From: Clostridia bacterium
Lineage (GTDB): Bacteria > Bacillota > Clostridia > Oscillospirales > Acutalibacteraceae
Length of the DNA stretch: 64,000 nt
Reading direction: 5' to 3'
NCBI GenBank assembly: GCA_017517865.1
Contig: JAFWYB010000020.1
Span: 1-64,000, forward strand
In this document: one piece after another, positions 1 through 10,087 of the stretch
Position numbering within the stretch: the first letter of the stretch is position 1
Layout of the letters: the number at the start of each line of letters is the position of its first letter
Notes under the pieces: model-generated
The model's input: only the letters and a program-made list of their open reading frames with translations
Database searches by the model: none
What the model was told of the DNA's origin: nothing
Translations under genes and position numbers: made by a program

Positions 1-135
1 ACCCAAGAGACCCGTTTACGGGTAGCAAGTAATCCTATGCGTGGCTGGCAGGCCAATAAAAGACGCACTTGTGCGTTGCCTGTAGTATTAGGGCTATGCC
101 CGAAACGGAAAAACCACCCGCTATGCGGGTGGATA
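1..135 (+). other. Multi-hairpin segment, possible structured RNA or insertion-element end
   Basis: No recognisable gene. The segment is GC-richer than what follows and packed with hairpins: 10-23 (ACCCG/CGGGT), 49-53 with 78-82 enclosing 63-76 (ACGCAC/GTGCGT), 91-101 (GGGC/GCCC) and 114-132 (CCACCCGC/GCGGGTGG, loop TAT) followed by a T-rich stretch. This layout fits the 3' end of a structured RNA closing in a terminator, or the subterminal hairpins of an IS200/IS605-type element. I could not match it to RNase P RNA, tmRNA, 6S or SRP RNA. One frame stays open from the edge to a stop at 163-165, but its translation resembles nothing I know. The left part lies outside the window. Confidence 0.35.
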
Positions 136-253
136 TTTATTTTGTATCGTAAAACCAAATGTTAGTCGCGCAGGGTTATATGATAACACCGATTACTGTC
201 AAACGTTTTATTTAAGCTTAATTATTTCAGAATAACAACAGAAAATAAAATTA
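136..253. other. Gene-free AT-rich interval
   Basis: Between the hairpin segment and the terminator of the carrier gene I see only AT-rich sequence, with no supported ORF, promoter or RNA. With the neighbouring hairpins and terminator it makes up the roughly 310-base stretch without a protein gene at the left edge. Confidence 0.5.
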
Positions 254-286
254 AAATGCAACCCGACGGAATGTCGGGTTGCATTT
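254..286 (-). terminator. Rho-independent terminator after the YfcC-type carrier
   Basis: A perfect 14-bp stem (254-267 with 273-286, containing GCAACCCGAC) closes on a 5-base loop. It lies 26 bases past the stop of the minus-strand carrier gene and is followed on that strand by a T-rich run, so it should end the asd-dapA-side operon's last gene. Its symmetry could let it work on both strands. Confidence 0.85.
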
Positions 287-312
287 GTGCATAATATTTA
301 AATTTTCGCCAT

Positions 313-1794
313 TTAATAGCCTATAGCATAGCCAATAAAGGTTAATCCCACCGAAGCGATTAAAACGGCTAAAAACAGCCTCCATGCGCATTTTAAATAT
401 TTGAAGTAAGATATATTTATTATACTCAAAGCAATCATCAATAAGCCGTTCGTGGGATAAAGTACGTTGCACAGTCCGTCGCTCAGACAGAAGGAAACGA
501 TAAGATTTTGTCTGCCAATACCAATCATATCGACAAGAGGAAGAAGTATAGGCATAAGAAGGAAGGCTTTAGCTGAGCCGCTTCCGATAAAGAATTCGAA
601 AATGCATATTACTATGAAAATAATTGTAAGTGCTACGTAAGGATTAAGTGAGCTGATGTAATTATACACCCAATAAAGAAGAGTGTCTATAATCATACCG
701 CTTTTGAGAATATATGTAACGCAGATAATAATCATAATAATCGGTGCGCAGGGGAGTATAGATTTAGCACCGGTAACAAATACACCGCCAAGCTCTTTTT
801 TGGTAAAGCCTGCGATTTTGCCGGCCCTTAAGCCGCCGGCAGTAAATAACACAGCCATTGAAGCAAGAGGCAGATAACCGATAATATCAGAAACCGTACC
901 GTCATCAACAAATATATTTGTCACAAGACAGATTATTGTAATAATAAGTACGGCAAGAAGGGATCCTGTAAATGCTTTTGTCGCTTTAGGAAGCATCTTA
1001 TTCTGAAGCGCTTTTTCTATTTCATCACTGTCAAGAAGCCGGCTTCTGAGCGCAATATCTGTTTTATAGCAAGGAGATTTTTCGGGATTTTTTTCAATCT
1101 TTTTGGCATAGGTAATAAAGAATGTAGCAAGAACTGCATATATTACCGCGAAAACAAATATTCTGAAAAGCACGCCCGAGAACATCGGAAGTCCCGCCAT
1201 TGAGTGAATAATACCGACATTAAAAGGGTTAAAGGTTGCAGCGGCATAACCGAAGGTTACCGATATCAGACTGAAGCCAAGTCCGACAAAGGAGTCCCAA
1301 CCCAACGAAAGTGATATTGCAACCGCCAAGGGAACAAGGGTCATTGATTCTTCAAGAATACCTGCAAATGAAGAAAGAAGCATACAAGAAAAAATCATAA
1401 TTGCAAGCAGAAGATATTTTTTGTCTGAAAACTTATTTACAATAGTGGTCATTATATATTTCAAAACACCGCTCTTGTCCAGAACAAGGAAGGTGCCGCC
1501 GATAACAATGATTACAAGTATAATGATAACACCCGTCATTGCTTCGCCTGTTGAATTTATAAACATTTCAACGGGGGAGAGAAATATTCTCCACAGCTTA
1601 TAGTTTACTTCCTCTCTCGGTATTTCGGTATAGGTGCCGCTAATAATGTTGCCGCTGTCATCTGTTGCATATGCACCTGTGGGTATCACCTGAGTGAGAA
1701 CACCTGCAAATATCATAATTGCAAACAGCAACGCGCCGATGCCAATCAGCGTCTTTTTATTTATGTTTATAACAGAATCCTTTTCGTTTCCCAT
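313..1794 (-). CDS. YfcC/DcuC-family membrane carrier
   Basis: A 493-residue, very hydrophobic protein with about a dozen membrane segments. It resembles the YfcC family, related to the anaerobic C4-dicarboxylate carriers (DcuC, PF03606). The N-terminal segment followed by a polar loop with 'TQVIPTGAY', and a later 'FIGSGSAKAF' motif, are family-like. Members are thought to be secondary transporters of small carboxylates, amino acids or peptides; the substrate here cannot be read from sequence. The ATG has AAGGAG eight bases upstream. It starts 12 bases after the PHP phosphatase stop, so the two are probably co-transcribed, and a strong terminator follows. The family call is firm; the substrate is not. 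Confidence 0.8.
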   Translation of the reverse strand: MGNEKDSVININKKTLIGIGALLFAIMIFAGVLTQVIPTGAYATDDSGNIISGTYTEIPREEVNYKLWRIFLSPVEMFINSTGEAMTGVIIILVIIVIGGTFLVLDKSGVLKYIMTTIVNKFSDKKYLLLAIMIFSCMLLSSFAGILEESMTLVPLAVAISLSLGWDSFVGLGFSLISVTFGYAAATFNPFNVGIIHSMAGLPMFSGVLFRIFVFAVIYAVLATFFITYAKKIEKNPEKSPCYKTDIALRSRLLDSDEIEKALQNKMLPKATKAFTGSLLAVLIITIICLVTNIFVDDGTVSDIIGYLPLASMAVLFTAGGLRAGKIAGFTKKELGGVFVTGAKSILPCAPIIMIIICVTYILKSGMIIDTLLYWVYNYISSLNPYVALTIIFIVICIFEFFIGSGSAKAFLLMPILLPLVDMIGIGRQNLIVSFCLSDGLCNVLYPTNGLLMIALSIINISYFKYLKCAWRLFLAVLIASVGLTFIGYAIGY

Positions 1795-1806
1795 CTTTTA
1801 TACTCC

Positions 1807-2625
1807 TTAAACATTGTTATCAATCTGTAATATTTGTCTGTTGACGTAAAATGACAGTTTATCAAAACCGCATTTTTTCGCAATCAGCATCCCTTCGGTT
1901 ATCCCGCAGCCTACGTCATAGGCGTTATGCGAATCGGAGCCAACGGTAATGTACTCGCCGCCAAGTTCTTTATAACGCTTAATTATTTCCGTATCCGGCA
2001 TTGTTCTTTTCATATCCTGACGTAAACCTGACGTGTTGATCTCAAGCGTTTTTCTGTTTTCGATAATTGCCAGCAAGAGTCTGTCCGTGGCATCGGATAT
2101 TTTTGAATAATCAAAGTCAATCTTATATTTACCTTGTATCCTTCTCATAGGGCAGGTTATATGCGACATAATATCAATAAAAGGACATCGTGCCAACTCT
2201 TCAAGCTGAAAAAAATACGAGCGCATAAATTCATATACATCTAACCGCGAATAATCAATCTCCTTTATATCACAGTCAAAACCTTCAGGTCTGTGAATAC
2301 TGCCGAGCACGATATCATACCTTCTTGACGTAACTATATTTTCCGTAAGTCCGACATCATAAAGCGGCTGACCGATTTCAATACCGGCTAAAACAAGAAA
2401 CTGACCCTGAAAAGCAACCTTTGCTTTGTTCGTTTCAAAAAAAGAATGAAAAATTGCACTGTCATACCGTTGAGATTTATAGCTGTCAATTTCACAGTGA
2501 TCAGTAATAGCAACAGCGCGTAAGTTGTTTTTTACCGCTTGTTCACATATAAACATCGGAGAATGTGTTCCGTCAGGCGAATTATCCGAGTGAACATGCA
2601 TATCTATTTTGCGTTCTTTTTCCAC
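1807..2625 (-). CDS. PHP-domain phosphatase, histidinol-phosphatase (HisJ/HisK) type
   Basis: A 272-residue PHP-superfamily metal-dependent phosphoesterase. The first metal motif HVHSDNSPDG is near residue 10, TDHCEID is near residue 40, and GSDSH is near the C-terminus. HisJ-type enzymes hydrolyse histidinol phosphate, but no his gene is nearby and its partner is a carrier gene, so another small phosphate ester is possible. I chose the GTG at 2625 because GAGGTG lies six bases upstream; an in-frame GTG at 2634 lies inside that ribosome-binding site. A second PHP phosphatase sits at 47726-48547. Confidence 0.72.
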   Translation of the reverse strand: MEKERKIDMHVHSDNSPDGTHSPMFICEQAVKNNLRAVAITDHCEIDSYKSQRYDSAIFHSFFETNKAKVAFQGQFLVLAGIEIGQPLYDVGLTENIVTSRRYDIVLGSIHRPEGFDCDIKEIDYSRLDVYEFMRSYFFQLEELARCPFIDIMSHITCPMRRIQGKYKIDFDYSKISDATDRLLLAIIENRKTLEINTSGLRQDMKRTMPDTEIIKRYKELGGEYITVGSDSHNAYDVGCGITEGMLIAKKCGFDKLSFYVNRQILQIDNNV

Positions 2626-2717
2626 ACAAAACACCTCATAATTACAAATATACTGTATTATATATTATTATGCAACAATATGCAAGTGTTTATTGAAAGA
2701 AATGTATATTTTATAAA

Positions 2718-2755
2718 AATATGCAACACTTATGAATATTTAAGTGTTGCATATT
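2718..2755 (-). terminator. Rho-independent terminator after dapA
   Basis: A 15-bp perfect stem (2718-2732 with 2741-2755, containing GCAACACTTA) with an 8-base loop lies a few bases past the dapA stop. On the minus strand it is followed by TTTTATAAAATA. It ends the asd-dapA transcript and separates it from the phosphatase-carrier pair. Confidence 0.85.
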
Positions 2756-2757
2756 CA

Positions 2758-3669
2758 TCAGGCAAATTTTACGGCTTCACTGTCAAATAAATATTTACTG
2801 TCTTTGAGTGTCTCAATAAGATTATGTTTTACAGTATCACTCATATAGCATAAAGGCAATCTGCAGAATGAACTTATACCGTAAAGGCTTTCAATTGCCG
2901 CTTTAACCGGTATGGGACTGACATCAGAGAACAGAGCCTCAATAACACAAAGTACACTGTGCTGCATTTCATTGCTATACTCAATCTTACCGTTCAAAGC
3001 AGAATATACCATATTATGTGTAAAATGCGGCAGAATATTGGCAAGCACTGAAACAACGCCCTTGCAGCCTGCCAACACCGCCGGTACAATCATATCGTCA
3101 TTACCGATATAAAAATCAATGGTGTCTCCGCAAAGCGCAATAGACTTCTGAAGCTTTGTAATGCTTGTGTCAGCCTCTTTTACCGCAACTATATTGTGGT
3201 GTTGACCGAGCCTTCTGTAGGTTTCGGGCAAAATATTCATACCCGTTCTTGAAGGCACGTTGTAGACTATTATCGGTTTATTACTGTTGTCTGCAAGTCG
3301 AAAATAATGTTCAACGAGTCCTCTCTGAGATGTTTTGTTATAATAGGGAGTGACTGATAAATGTGCATCGATACCGCACTTTTCCGCCTCTTTAATAAGT
3401 TCAACAGAAAAAGAGGTGCTATTACTGCCTGTGCCTGCTATAACAGGCACTCTGCCGTTGACCTTTTCAACAGCGAGTGAAAACAGACTGAGTCTTTCCT
3501 CAACCGTAAGTGTTGAACCTTCACCTGTTGTTCCACAAACAATAATAGCATCAGTTTTGTTTGAAATCTGAAATTCTATAAGCCTTGAAAAAACGTCATA
3601 ATCAATTTTTCCGTCCTTTCCGAAGGGTGTGATGAGAGCAACACCGCTACCGCAAAAGATTGGCTTCAA
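2758..3669 (-). CDS. dapA: 4-hydroxy-tetrahydrodipicolinate synthase
   Basis: A 303-residue class I aldolase that condenses pyruvate with aspartate semialdehyde, the first committed step to diaminopimelate, lysine and, in spore formers, dipicolinate. Visible are the GTTGEG loop (46-51), where many homologues read GTTGES, the catalytic Tyr136 and Arg141 in YNVPSRT, and the Schiff-base Lys164 in VAVKEA. Length is normal. It lies 12 bases after asd, which makes its substrate, and the pair ends at a strong hairpin. No lysine riboswitch was seen upstream of the operon. The call is firm. Confidence 0.93.
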   Translation of the reverse strand: MKPIFCGSGVALITPFGKDGKIDYDVFSRLIEFQISNKTDAIIVCGTTGEGSTLTVEERLSLFSLAVEKVNGRVPVIAGTGSNSTSFSVELIKEAEKCGIDAHLSVTPYYNKTSQRGLVEHYFRLADNSNKPIIVYNVPSRTGMNILPETYRRLGQHHNIVAVKEADTSITKLQKSIALCGDTIDFYIGNDDMIVPAVLAGCKGVVSVLANILPHFTHNMVYSALNGKIEYSNEMQHSVLCVIEALFSDVSPIPVKAAIESLYGISSFCRLPLCYMSDTVKHNLIETLKDSKYLFDSEAVKFA

Positions 3670-3681
3670 AGAATGACCTCC

Positions 3682-4770
3682 TTAGTCAATATAACCTTCC
3701 GCGCAAAGAAGCTCTGCAAGAAGAACAGCACCTCCGGCTGCACCTCTGAGAGTGTTGTGTGAAAGGCAAACAAATTTATAGTCGTACTGACTGTCTTCAC
3801 GGAGTCTGCCTATTGATACTGCCATACCGTTTTCATTGTCGCGGTTAAGCTTTGTCTGAGGCATATTATCCTCAGTAAAATAGTGTAAGAACTGCTTGGG
3901 TGCCGAAGGAAGCTCAAGCTGCTGAGCTCTGCCTGCAAAGCTGTTCCAAACCTTGATTATTTCTTCCTTAGCAGGCTTTTTGCCGTCATTAAATCTCATA
4001 AACACTGCGCCCATGTGACCGTCTGAAACGGGAACTCTGATACACTGTGCTGTAAAGGCCGGAGATACAGCATTCTTAATTACGCCATCCTCAACTTTAC
4101 CCCATATTTTAAGAGGCTCCTGTTCGCTCTTTTCTTCTTCACCGCCGATGTAGGGGATAACATTATCAACCATTTCAGGCCAACTTTCAAAGGTTTTACC
4201 TGCACCGGAAATTGCCTGATAGGTACAAACAAGAACTTCCTTAACGCCGAATTCCTTATCAAGAGGATATATTGCGGGAACATAACTCTGAAGTGAGCAG
4301 TTTGACTTAACCGCAATAAAGCCGCGCTTTGTACCCAATCTCTTTTTCTGATCGTCAATTATTTTAATATGGTCGGCATTTATTTCAGGTATTACCATAG
4401 GTACATCAGGTGTACCTCTGTGTGCACTGTTGTTTGAAACAACGGGGCACTCTGCCTTTGCGTAAGCTTCTTCGAGTGCTCTTATTTCATCCTTTTTCAT
4501 ATCTACTGCACAGAATACGAAATCAACCGATGAAGCAATTTCATCAATATCTGCAGTTGCATCCTTAACAATCATATCTGCCATTGATGCGGGCATTTCC
4601 TTTGCAATTCTCCATCTGCCGCCGACTGCCTCCTTATAAGTCTTACCAGCCGAACGTCCGCTTGCCGCAAGAACAGTAACATCAAACCAAGGATGACTGT
4701 CAAGGATTGTAGCAAATCTCTGACCAACCATACCCGTTGCACCGATAATACCTACTTTGTACTTTTTCAT
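3682..4770 (-). CDS. asd: Aspartate-semialdehyde dehydrogenase
   Basis: A 362-residue NADPH-dependent enzyme converting aspartyl phosphate to aspartate semialdehyde, the branch point to lysine/diaminopimelate, threonine and methionine. The nucleotide-binding GATGMVGQ (10-17) and catalytic Cys158 in SNCS are present. Length and N-terminus fit the archaeal/fungal-type branch of the family, which many clostridia use, rather than the E. coli type. It is the first gene of asd-dapA and has a well-formed promoter about 100 bases upstream. Confidence 0.93.
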   Translation of the reverse strand: MKKYKVGIIGATGMVGQRFATILDSHPWFDVTVLAASGRSAGKTYKEAVGGRWRIAKEMPASMADMIVKDATADIDEIASSVDFVFCAVDMKKDEIRALEEAYAKAECPVVSNNSAHRGTPDVPMVIPEINADHIKIIDDQKKRLGTKRGFIAVKSNCSLQSYVPAIYPLDKEFGVKEVLVCTYQAISGAGKTFESWPEMVDNVIPYIGGEEEKSEQEPLKIWGKVEDGVIKNAVSPAFTAQCIRVPVSDGHMGAVFMRFNDGKKPAKEEIIKVWNSFAGRAQQLELPSAPKQFLHYFTEDNMPQTKLNRDNENGMAVSIGRLREDSQYDYKFVCLSHNTLRGAAGGAVLLAELLCAEGYID

Positions 4771-4871
4771 AAATATACACCTCTGGTTTTTTTGCTGTTT
4801 TTTTTACTTATTTTTGCATAAAACTGTTGATAAATTCAGCAATATGCACTATAATGTAAAATAATATTTAT

Positions 4872-4900
4872 ATATTATCACTTAATTGATTTTATGTCAA
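4872..4900 (-). promoter_or_regulatory. SigA-type promoter for asd-dapA
   Basis: On the minus strand, TTGACA (4895-4900) and TAATAT (4872-4877) are 17 bases apart, a near-consensus vegetative promoter. It leaves a leader of about 100 bases before asd, which is too short for a classical lysine riboswitch. The same 186-base gap must also hold the divergent queA promoter, for which I see only a TATACT at 4919-4924 with a poor -35. Confidence 0.75.
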
Positions 4901-4956
4901 TTTAAATTTTAATTTTTTTATACTTTAAAGTAAAAATACATCTGAAAGGATACAAG

Positions 4957-7117
<2,161 letters not shown>

Positions 7118-7144
7118 CTAAAGTGTAAATTTATTTAAATTTCC

Positions 7145-7173
7145 TTGATAAATCAAATCGGCTGTGATATAAT
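7145..7173 (+). promoter_or_regulatory. SigA-type promoter for yajC
   Basis: TTGATA (7145-7150) and TATAAT (7168-7173) are 17 bases apart, some 35 bases before the yajC start and directly downstream of tgt. yajC therefore probably has its own promoter as well as any read-through from queA-tgt. Confidence 0.75.
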
Positions 7174-7208
7174 TTCTGACAATGTTTAACTTTTGGAGGT
7201 AAAAATCA

Positions 7209-7586
7209 ATGGATCCTACGTTTATTATTATCATGGTTGCTATGTTTGGCCTTATGTACTTCACATCAATCCGTCCTCAGAAAAAGAGACAGCAGCAGGA
7301 ACAGGAAATGAGAAATGCTGTTGAGGTAGGCGACGAAATTACAACTATCGGCGGTATCTGCGGCAGAATTGTTACAGTTAAGGAAGAAAACCTTATCATC
7401 GAAACCGGAGCTGACAGAAACCGTATAACAATCACACGTTGGGCTGTTCAGCAGAATAACACTGCAAATGAAAGAATTGCCGCTCAGAAGGCTGCTGCAA
7501 AGGAAGCTGCCGACAAGGCAAAAGCTGAAAAGGCTGAAGCAAAGAAGGCCGGCAAGTCAAAAGACAAGGCTGACTGGGAAAAATAA
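7209..7586 (+). CDS. yajC: Preprotein translocase subunit YajC
   Basis: A 125-residue small membrane protein with one N-terminal transmembrane segment (about residues 3-21), the family 'SIRPQKKRQQQ' junction and a VGDEITTIGGICG core. YajC binds SecDF and aids protein export. The C-terminal third is a Lys/Ala/Glu-rich charged tail. Location after queA-tgt is the classic bacterial order (queA-tgt-yajC-secDF), but secDF does not follow here. The ribosome-binding site TTTGGAGGT is strong. Confidence 0.92.
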   Translation: MDPTFIIIMVAMFGLMYFTSIRPQKKRQQQEQEMRNAVEVGDEITTIGGICGRIVTVKEENLIIETGADRNRITITRWAVQQNNTANERIAAQKAAAKEAADKAKAEKAEAKKAGKSKDKADWEK

Positions 7587-7600
7587 GTAATAATAAAATT

Positions 7601-7643
7601 ACACTCCTCATATCATTTAACAAATGATATGAGGAGTGTTTTT
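7601..7643 (+). terminator. Terminator-like hairpin that also contains the next gene's RBS
   Basis: An 18-bp perfect stem (7601-7618 with 7622-7639) with a 3-base loop is followed by a short T run. It fits a Rho-independent terminator after yajC. The 3' arm contains GAGGAG, the ribosome-binding site of the gene starting at 7644, so read-through RNA would bury that site in the stem. This is either an attenuator or a way to insulate the downstream genes. Confidence 0.75.
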
Positions 7644-8072
7644 ATGCCTAAATCAACCGGTGCAGTAAAAAGAACAAAAGTAAAAATGAACGCCGCATAT
7701 AAAAATATTCTGATAAGCACAGTGCTTCCGCTATTTGTTCACATTGCAATTACTGCAGCACTTTGCTTGATGATGTTTGCAACGGATATGAACATTTATG
7801 ATAATTATTTTTTAGTTGTTTTATCAATAGGTGCAGCCTGCTTTATATCAGCCTATGTTGTCGGCAGGCGAGTAAAAAAGAACGGCCTGATTATCGGAAT
7901 TATTTATAATATTCTACCGGTAACAGCATATATATGCACATCTTTAAGTTTGAATTCATTCAAGTTTGACTTAAGGCTCGCTGTTCTGTTGGCAGTATAT
8001 TTAACATTATCGTCCGTAGGTGGCATCACAGCTGTTAATTCACGTCCCAAAAAAATAATAAAGAAGAGATAA
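7644..8072 (+). CDS. TIGR04086-like small membrane protein
   Basis: A 142-residue protein with a basic N-terminus and four predicted membrane segments. The layout and the 'GRRVKKNGLIIG' and C-terminal 'SSVGGITAVN' blocks resemble the Firmicutes TIGR04086/YrzE-like family, whose function is unknown. The ATG at 7644 is preferred over one at 7629 because GAGGAG lies seven bases upstream and the earlier ATG is inside the hairpin. It is followed 13 bases later by the SpoIIM-like gene, and in many Firmicutes members of this family lie beside secretion or sporulation genes. Confidence 0.65.
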   Translation: MPKSTGAVKRTKVKMNAAYKNILISTVLPLFVHIAITAALCLMMFATDMNIYDNYFLVVLSIGAACFISAYVVGRRVKKNGLIIGIIYNILPVTAYICTSLSLNSFKFDLRLAVLLAVYLTLSSVGGITAVNSRPKKIIKKR

Positions 8073-8085
8073 CGGAGATGATAAT

Positions 8086-8706
8086 GTGAAAATCAATGCG
8101 ATAATAATAAATAAAGACAGAAATAATAAAGTAAAATCAGTCCCTGAATACAGGAGCAAATTAATACTGTTGACCATATATTTGTCTGCTTTTGTTATAC
8201 TTGGAGTTGCAGTTGCGATATCAAACAAAGATGAGCTATATCAATCATTAAACATCAGCCTCAGCGAATATTTCAGCTTTATAAAAGCAGAAAGCAGAGC
8301 TGACATATTTATAGGCTTGCTTTCGCATAACTTATTATTTGTATTTATCATACTGTTCTTTTCGTTTAATGTATTCGGAAATGTATTTGTTTATATTCTA
8401 AGCGGACTTAAAATTGCAGGAATGAGTACGGTTGTTACATATTTATATTCAGAGTATCAGCTTAAGGGAATAGAATATTCGTTGTTTGTTTTTATGCCCG
8501 GTAAGCTTATATTTATACTCTCAATAATTATGCTAATACTACAATCCACATCGTTAATTAACACTATTGTGCTGAAAAAGAACGACCGAAGAATAAGTCT
8601 GAAAGGCAAAATAACAGAGCTTGTGTTTATATTTATACTTATTACGCTATCAACTGCTATAGACACTCTTACAGCGTCCATGTTTTCTGAGCTGTTTCAG
8701 CTATGA
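8086..8706 (+). CDS. Stage II sporulation protein M-like membrane protein
   Basis: A 206-residue protein with about five membrane segments in the SpoIIM arrangement: an N-terminal segment, a soluble loop, then a cluster of helices with 'LLSHNLLFVF' and 'FMPGKLIFI'. SpoIIM is part of the SpoIIDMP peptidoglycan machine that drives engulfment, and B. subtilis also has spoIIM close to xerD/ripX. Start is GTG with GGAG eight bases upstream. Its 3' end overlaps the convergent recombinase gene by 10 bases. Identification rests on topology and neighbourhood, so a SpoIIM-domain relative is possible. Confidence 0.65.
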   Translation: MKINAIIINKDRNNKVKSVPEYRSKLILLTIYLSAFVILGVAVAISNKDELYQSLNISLSEYFSFIKAESRADIFIGLLSHNLLFVFIILFFSFNVFGNVFVYILSGLKIAGMSTVVTYLYSEYQLKGIEYSLFVFMPGKLIFILSIIMLILQSTSLINTIVLKKNDRRISLKGKITELVFIFILITLSTAIDTLTASMFSELFQL

Positions 8707-9686
8707 CTATCCTTTGAAAGGGGATTGTTTTTAACTGCATCACGAAGCTGCTTGTTTTCAATATGTGTATATATTTCAGTTGTTGAAAGATTTTCATGAC
8801 CCAGCATTTCTTTAAGAAGAAGCACATCAGCGTTACCGTGCTGATATAAAAGTGTAGCAGCAGTGTGTCTTAATTTATGAACAGAGTAATGCTGTCCGTC
8901 AAGACCGATTTTTTCAAGATAATGATAAACCATCAGCTGTACCGCCTGGCGCCCGATGCGCTTATTTAATCTGCTTATAAACAAAGCATTTCTGTCATTG
9001 CCCTTAAGCTGGTTGTGCGGACGAACACTCAGATAATCCTTAAGGGCTGATATGCAGGACGAATTTAAATAAACCATCCGTTCCTTATCGCCTTTACCTG
9101 TAACAAGCATTTTTTCTTCTTCAAAATTGATATCTGTAACATTTAAATTTACAAGCTCGGCAAGTCTCAGACCGCAATTAAGAAACAGTGTAAGGATACA
9201 AAAATCTCTGATTTTGTTTTCACCGTCAACAGCGGCAAGAAGGCTGCGACTTTCCTCAAGAGTAAGATATTTCGGCATTTTTTTCTTTGGTGATGCAACC
9301 TGGAGCTGTGACACTGGATTCTTATCTATATAATTCATTTTATCTGCTACATATTTAAAAAAGCCTCTTATTGCTGATGCCTTACGTGCTCTTGTTGTTG
9401 CTGAATTAGCTCTGTCGTTATTACAATATGCGAGGAATTCATTAACATCCTTCAATGAAATTTTACCGATAAATTCAGCATTGATATAAGACATATCAAA
9501 ATTTTTTTCCAAATCAGCAGGGGAGGAGAGTCCGTTATCTTTTGCCACCATATATCTGAAAAAAAGCCATAAATCTGTAGCATACCCATCAGCCGTCGAT
9601 TTGTTGCAGCCTTTAATAACAATCAAGTCATTAATATGCTCGTTTACCAACGGAGGTAAAATTTTCCTGTCAATTACTTCTGCCAA
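8697..9686 (-). CDS. Tyrosine recombinase, XerC/XerD type
   Basis: A 329-residue site-specific recombinase with a SAM-like core-binding domain (about 12-115) and a catalytic domain with the full set Arg174 (GLRLAEL), Lys198, His270 and Arg273 (HKLRHT), His297 (GHENL) and Tyr306 (YTH). Xer enzymes resolve chromosome dimers at dif; relatives act as integrases or invertases. It is slightly longer than usual Xer proteins. The start is TTG with AGAGGAG upstream. The neighbouring spoIIM-like gene favours a chromosomal XerD role, while the repeats just upstream leave other roles open. Confidence 0.85.
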   Translation of the reverse strand: MAEVIDRKILPPLVNEHINDLIVIKGCNKSTADGYATDLWLFFRYMVAKDNGLSSPADLEKNFDMSYINAEFIGKISLKDVNEFLAYCNNDRANSATTRARKASAIRGFFKYVADKMNYIDKNPVSQLQVASPKKKMPKYLTLEESRSLLAAVDGENKIRDFCILTLFLNCGLRLAELVNLNVTDINFEEEKMLVTGKGDKERMVYLNSSCISALKDYLSVRPHNQLKGNDRNALFISRLNKRIGRQAVQLMVYHYLEKIGLDGQHYSVHKLRHTAATLLYQHGNADVLLLKEMLGHENLSTTEIYTHIENKQLRDAVKNNPLSKDSHS

Positions 9687-9743
9687 TTAAATCAGCTCCT
9701 CTAAATTTAAAAGTAAATTAAACGGTAAAATACTTATATATCA

Positions 9744-9771
9744 ACTATACAAAATATTTCACAAAAGTCAA
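9744..9771 (-). promoter_or_regulatory. SigA-type promoter for the tyrosine recombinase
   Basis: On the minus strand TTGACT (9766-9771) and TATAGT (9744-9749) are 16 bases apart, about 58 bases before the TTG start. A 12-base sequence, CTATACAAAATA (plus strand 9745-9756), covers the -10 and is repeated exactly in both arms of the palindrome at 10088-10113, which suggests a shared regulator. Confidence 0.65.
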
Positions 9772-10087
9772 GTTTTTAGATAAAATTGTTTATAAAACAA
9801 TCAATCAGACAAATAAAGCTGAATATATAAATTAAAATGCAAATAAACCGTTTAATAGAAAAAATTTTAACGATGCACGGGTTTGTCTCTGATGTTTCTA
9901 TCAAACGGTTTAAATGAGAAATATATTTAACGGTCTGATAATTTTTTATCTCTTATTCTTATTTATTTCTTTCACAATATTTTACGTAATATGAAAATCA
10001 ATATAAAGCCTTAATAAAAATGCAACGACGGTAAATATAGTTTTTTATCATTGGATTTATTTAAATAGAAGTTTAGCTTCCCCTCTA
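9772..10087. other. Gene-free AT-rich interval between recombinase and ABC-F gene
   Basis: Apart from the repeats and sites listed separately, this stretch shows no ORF with a credible ribosome-binding site and no RNA I recognise. It is strongly AT-rich and part of a roughly 580-base gap, unusually long for this compact window. Confidence 0.5.
9844..9912. repeat. 18-bp near-perfect inverted repeat
   Basis: Arms at 9844-9861 (TAAACCGTTTAATAGAAA) and 9895-9912 (TTTCTATCAAACGGTTTA) match at 17 of 18 positions and enclose 33 bases. The arms include two of the ACGGT decamers. As RNA it would form a long hairpin; as DNA it could be a pair of recombinase sites or the ends of a tiny element. Confidence 0.65.

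Larger units (their letters stand above)
9717..9934. repeat. Four scattered ATTAAACGGT-like repeats
   Basis: Related decamers occur at 9717-9726 (ATTAAACGGT), 9847-9856 (ATTAAACGGT on the minus strand), 9901-9910 (ATCAAACGGT-type) and 9925-9934 (ATTTAACGGT), all in the gene-free interval upstream of the recombinase. They could be protein-binding sites, recombination half-sites or remnants of a small element. The sequence alone does not decide. Confidence 0.45.

Noticed and set aside
4771..4956. Possible lysine riboswitch before asd or preQ1 riboswitch before queA
   Set aside because: The promoter leaves only about 100 bases for asd and about 30 for queA, and no conserved riboswitch core or terminator is visible.
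8697..8706. dif-like site near the recombinase
   Set aside because: I saw no 28-base dif-type sequence with two 11-base arms; the convergent overlap is just gene packing.
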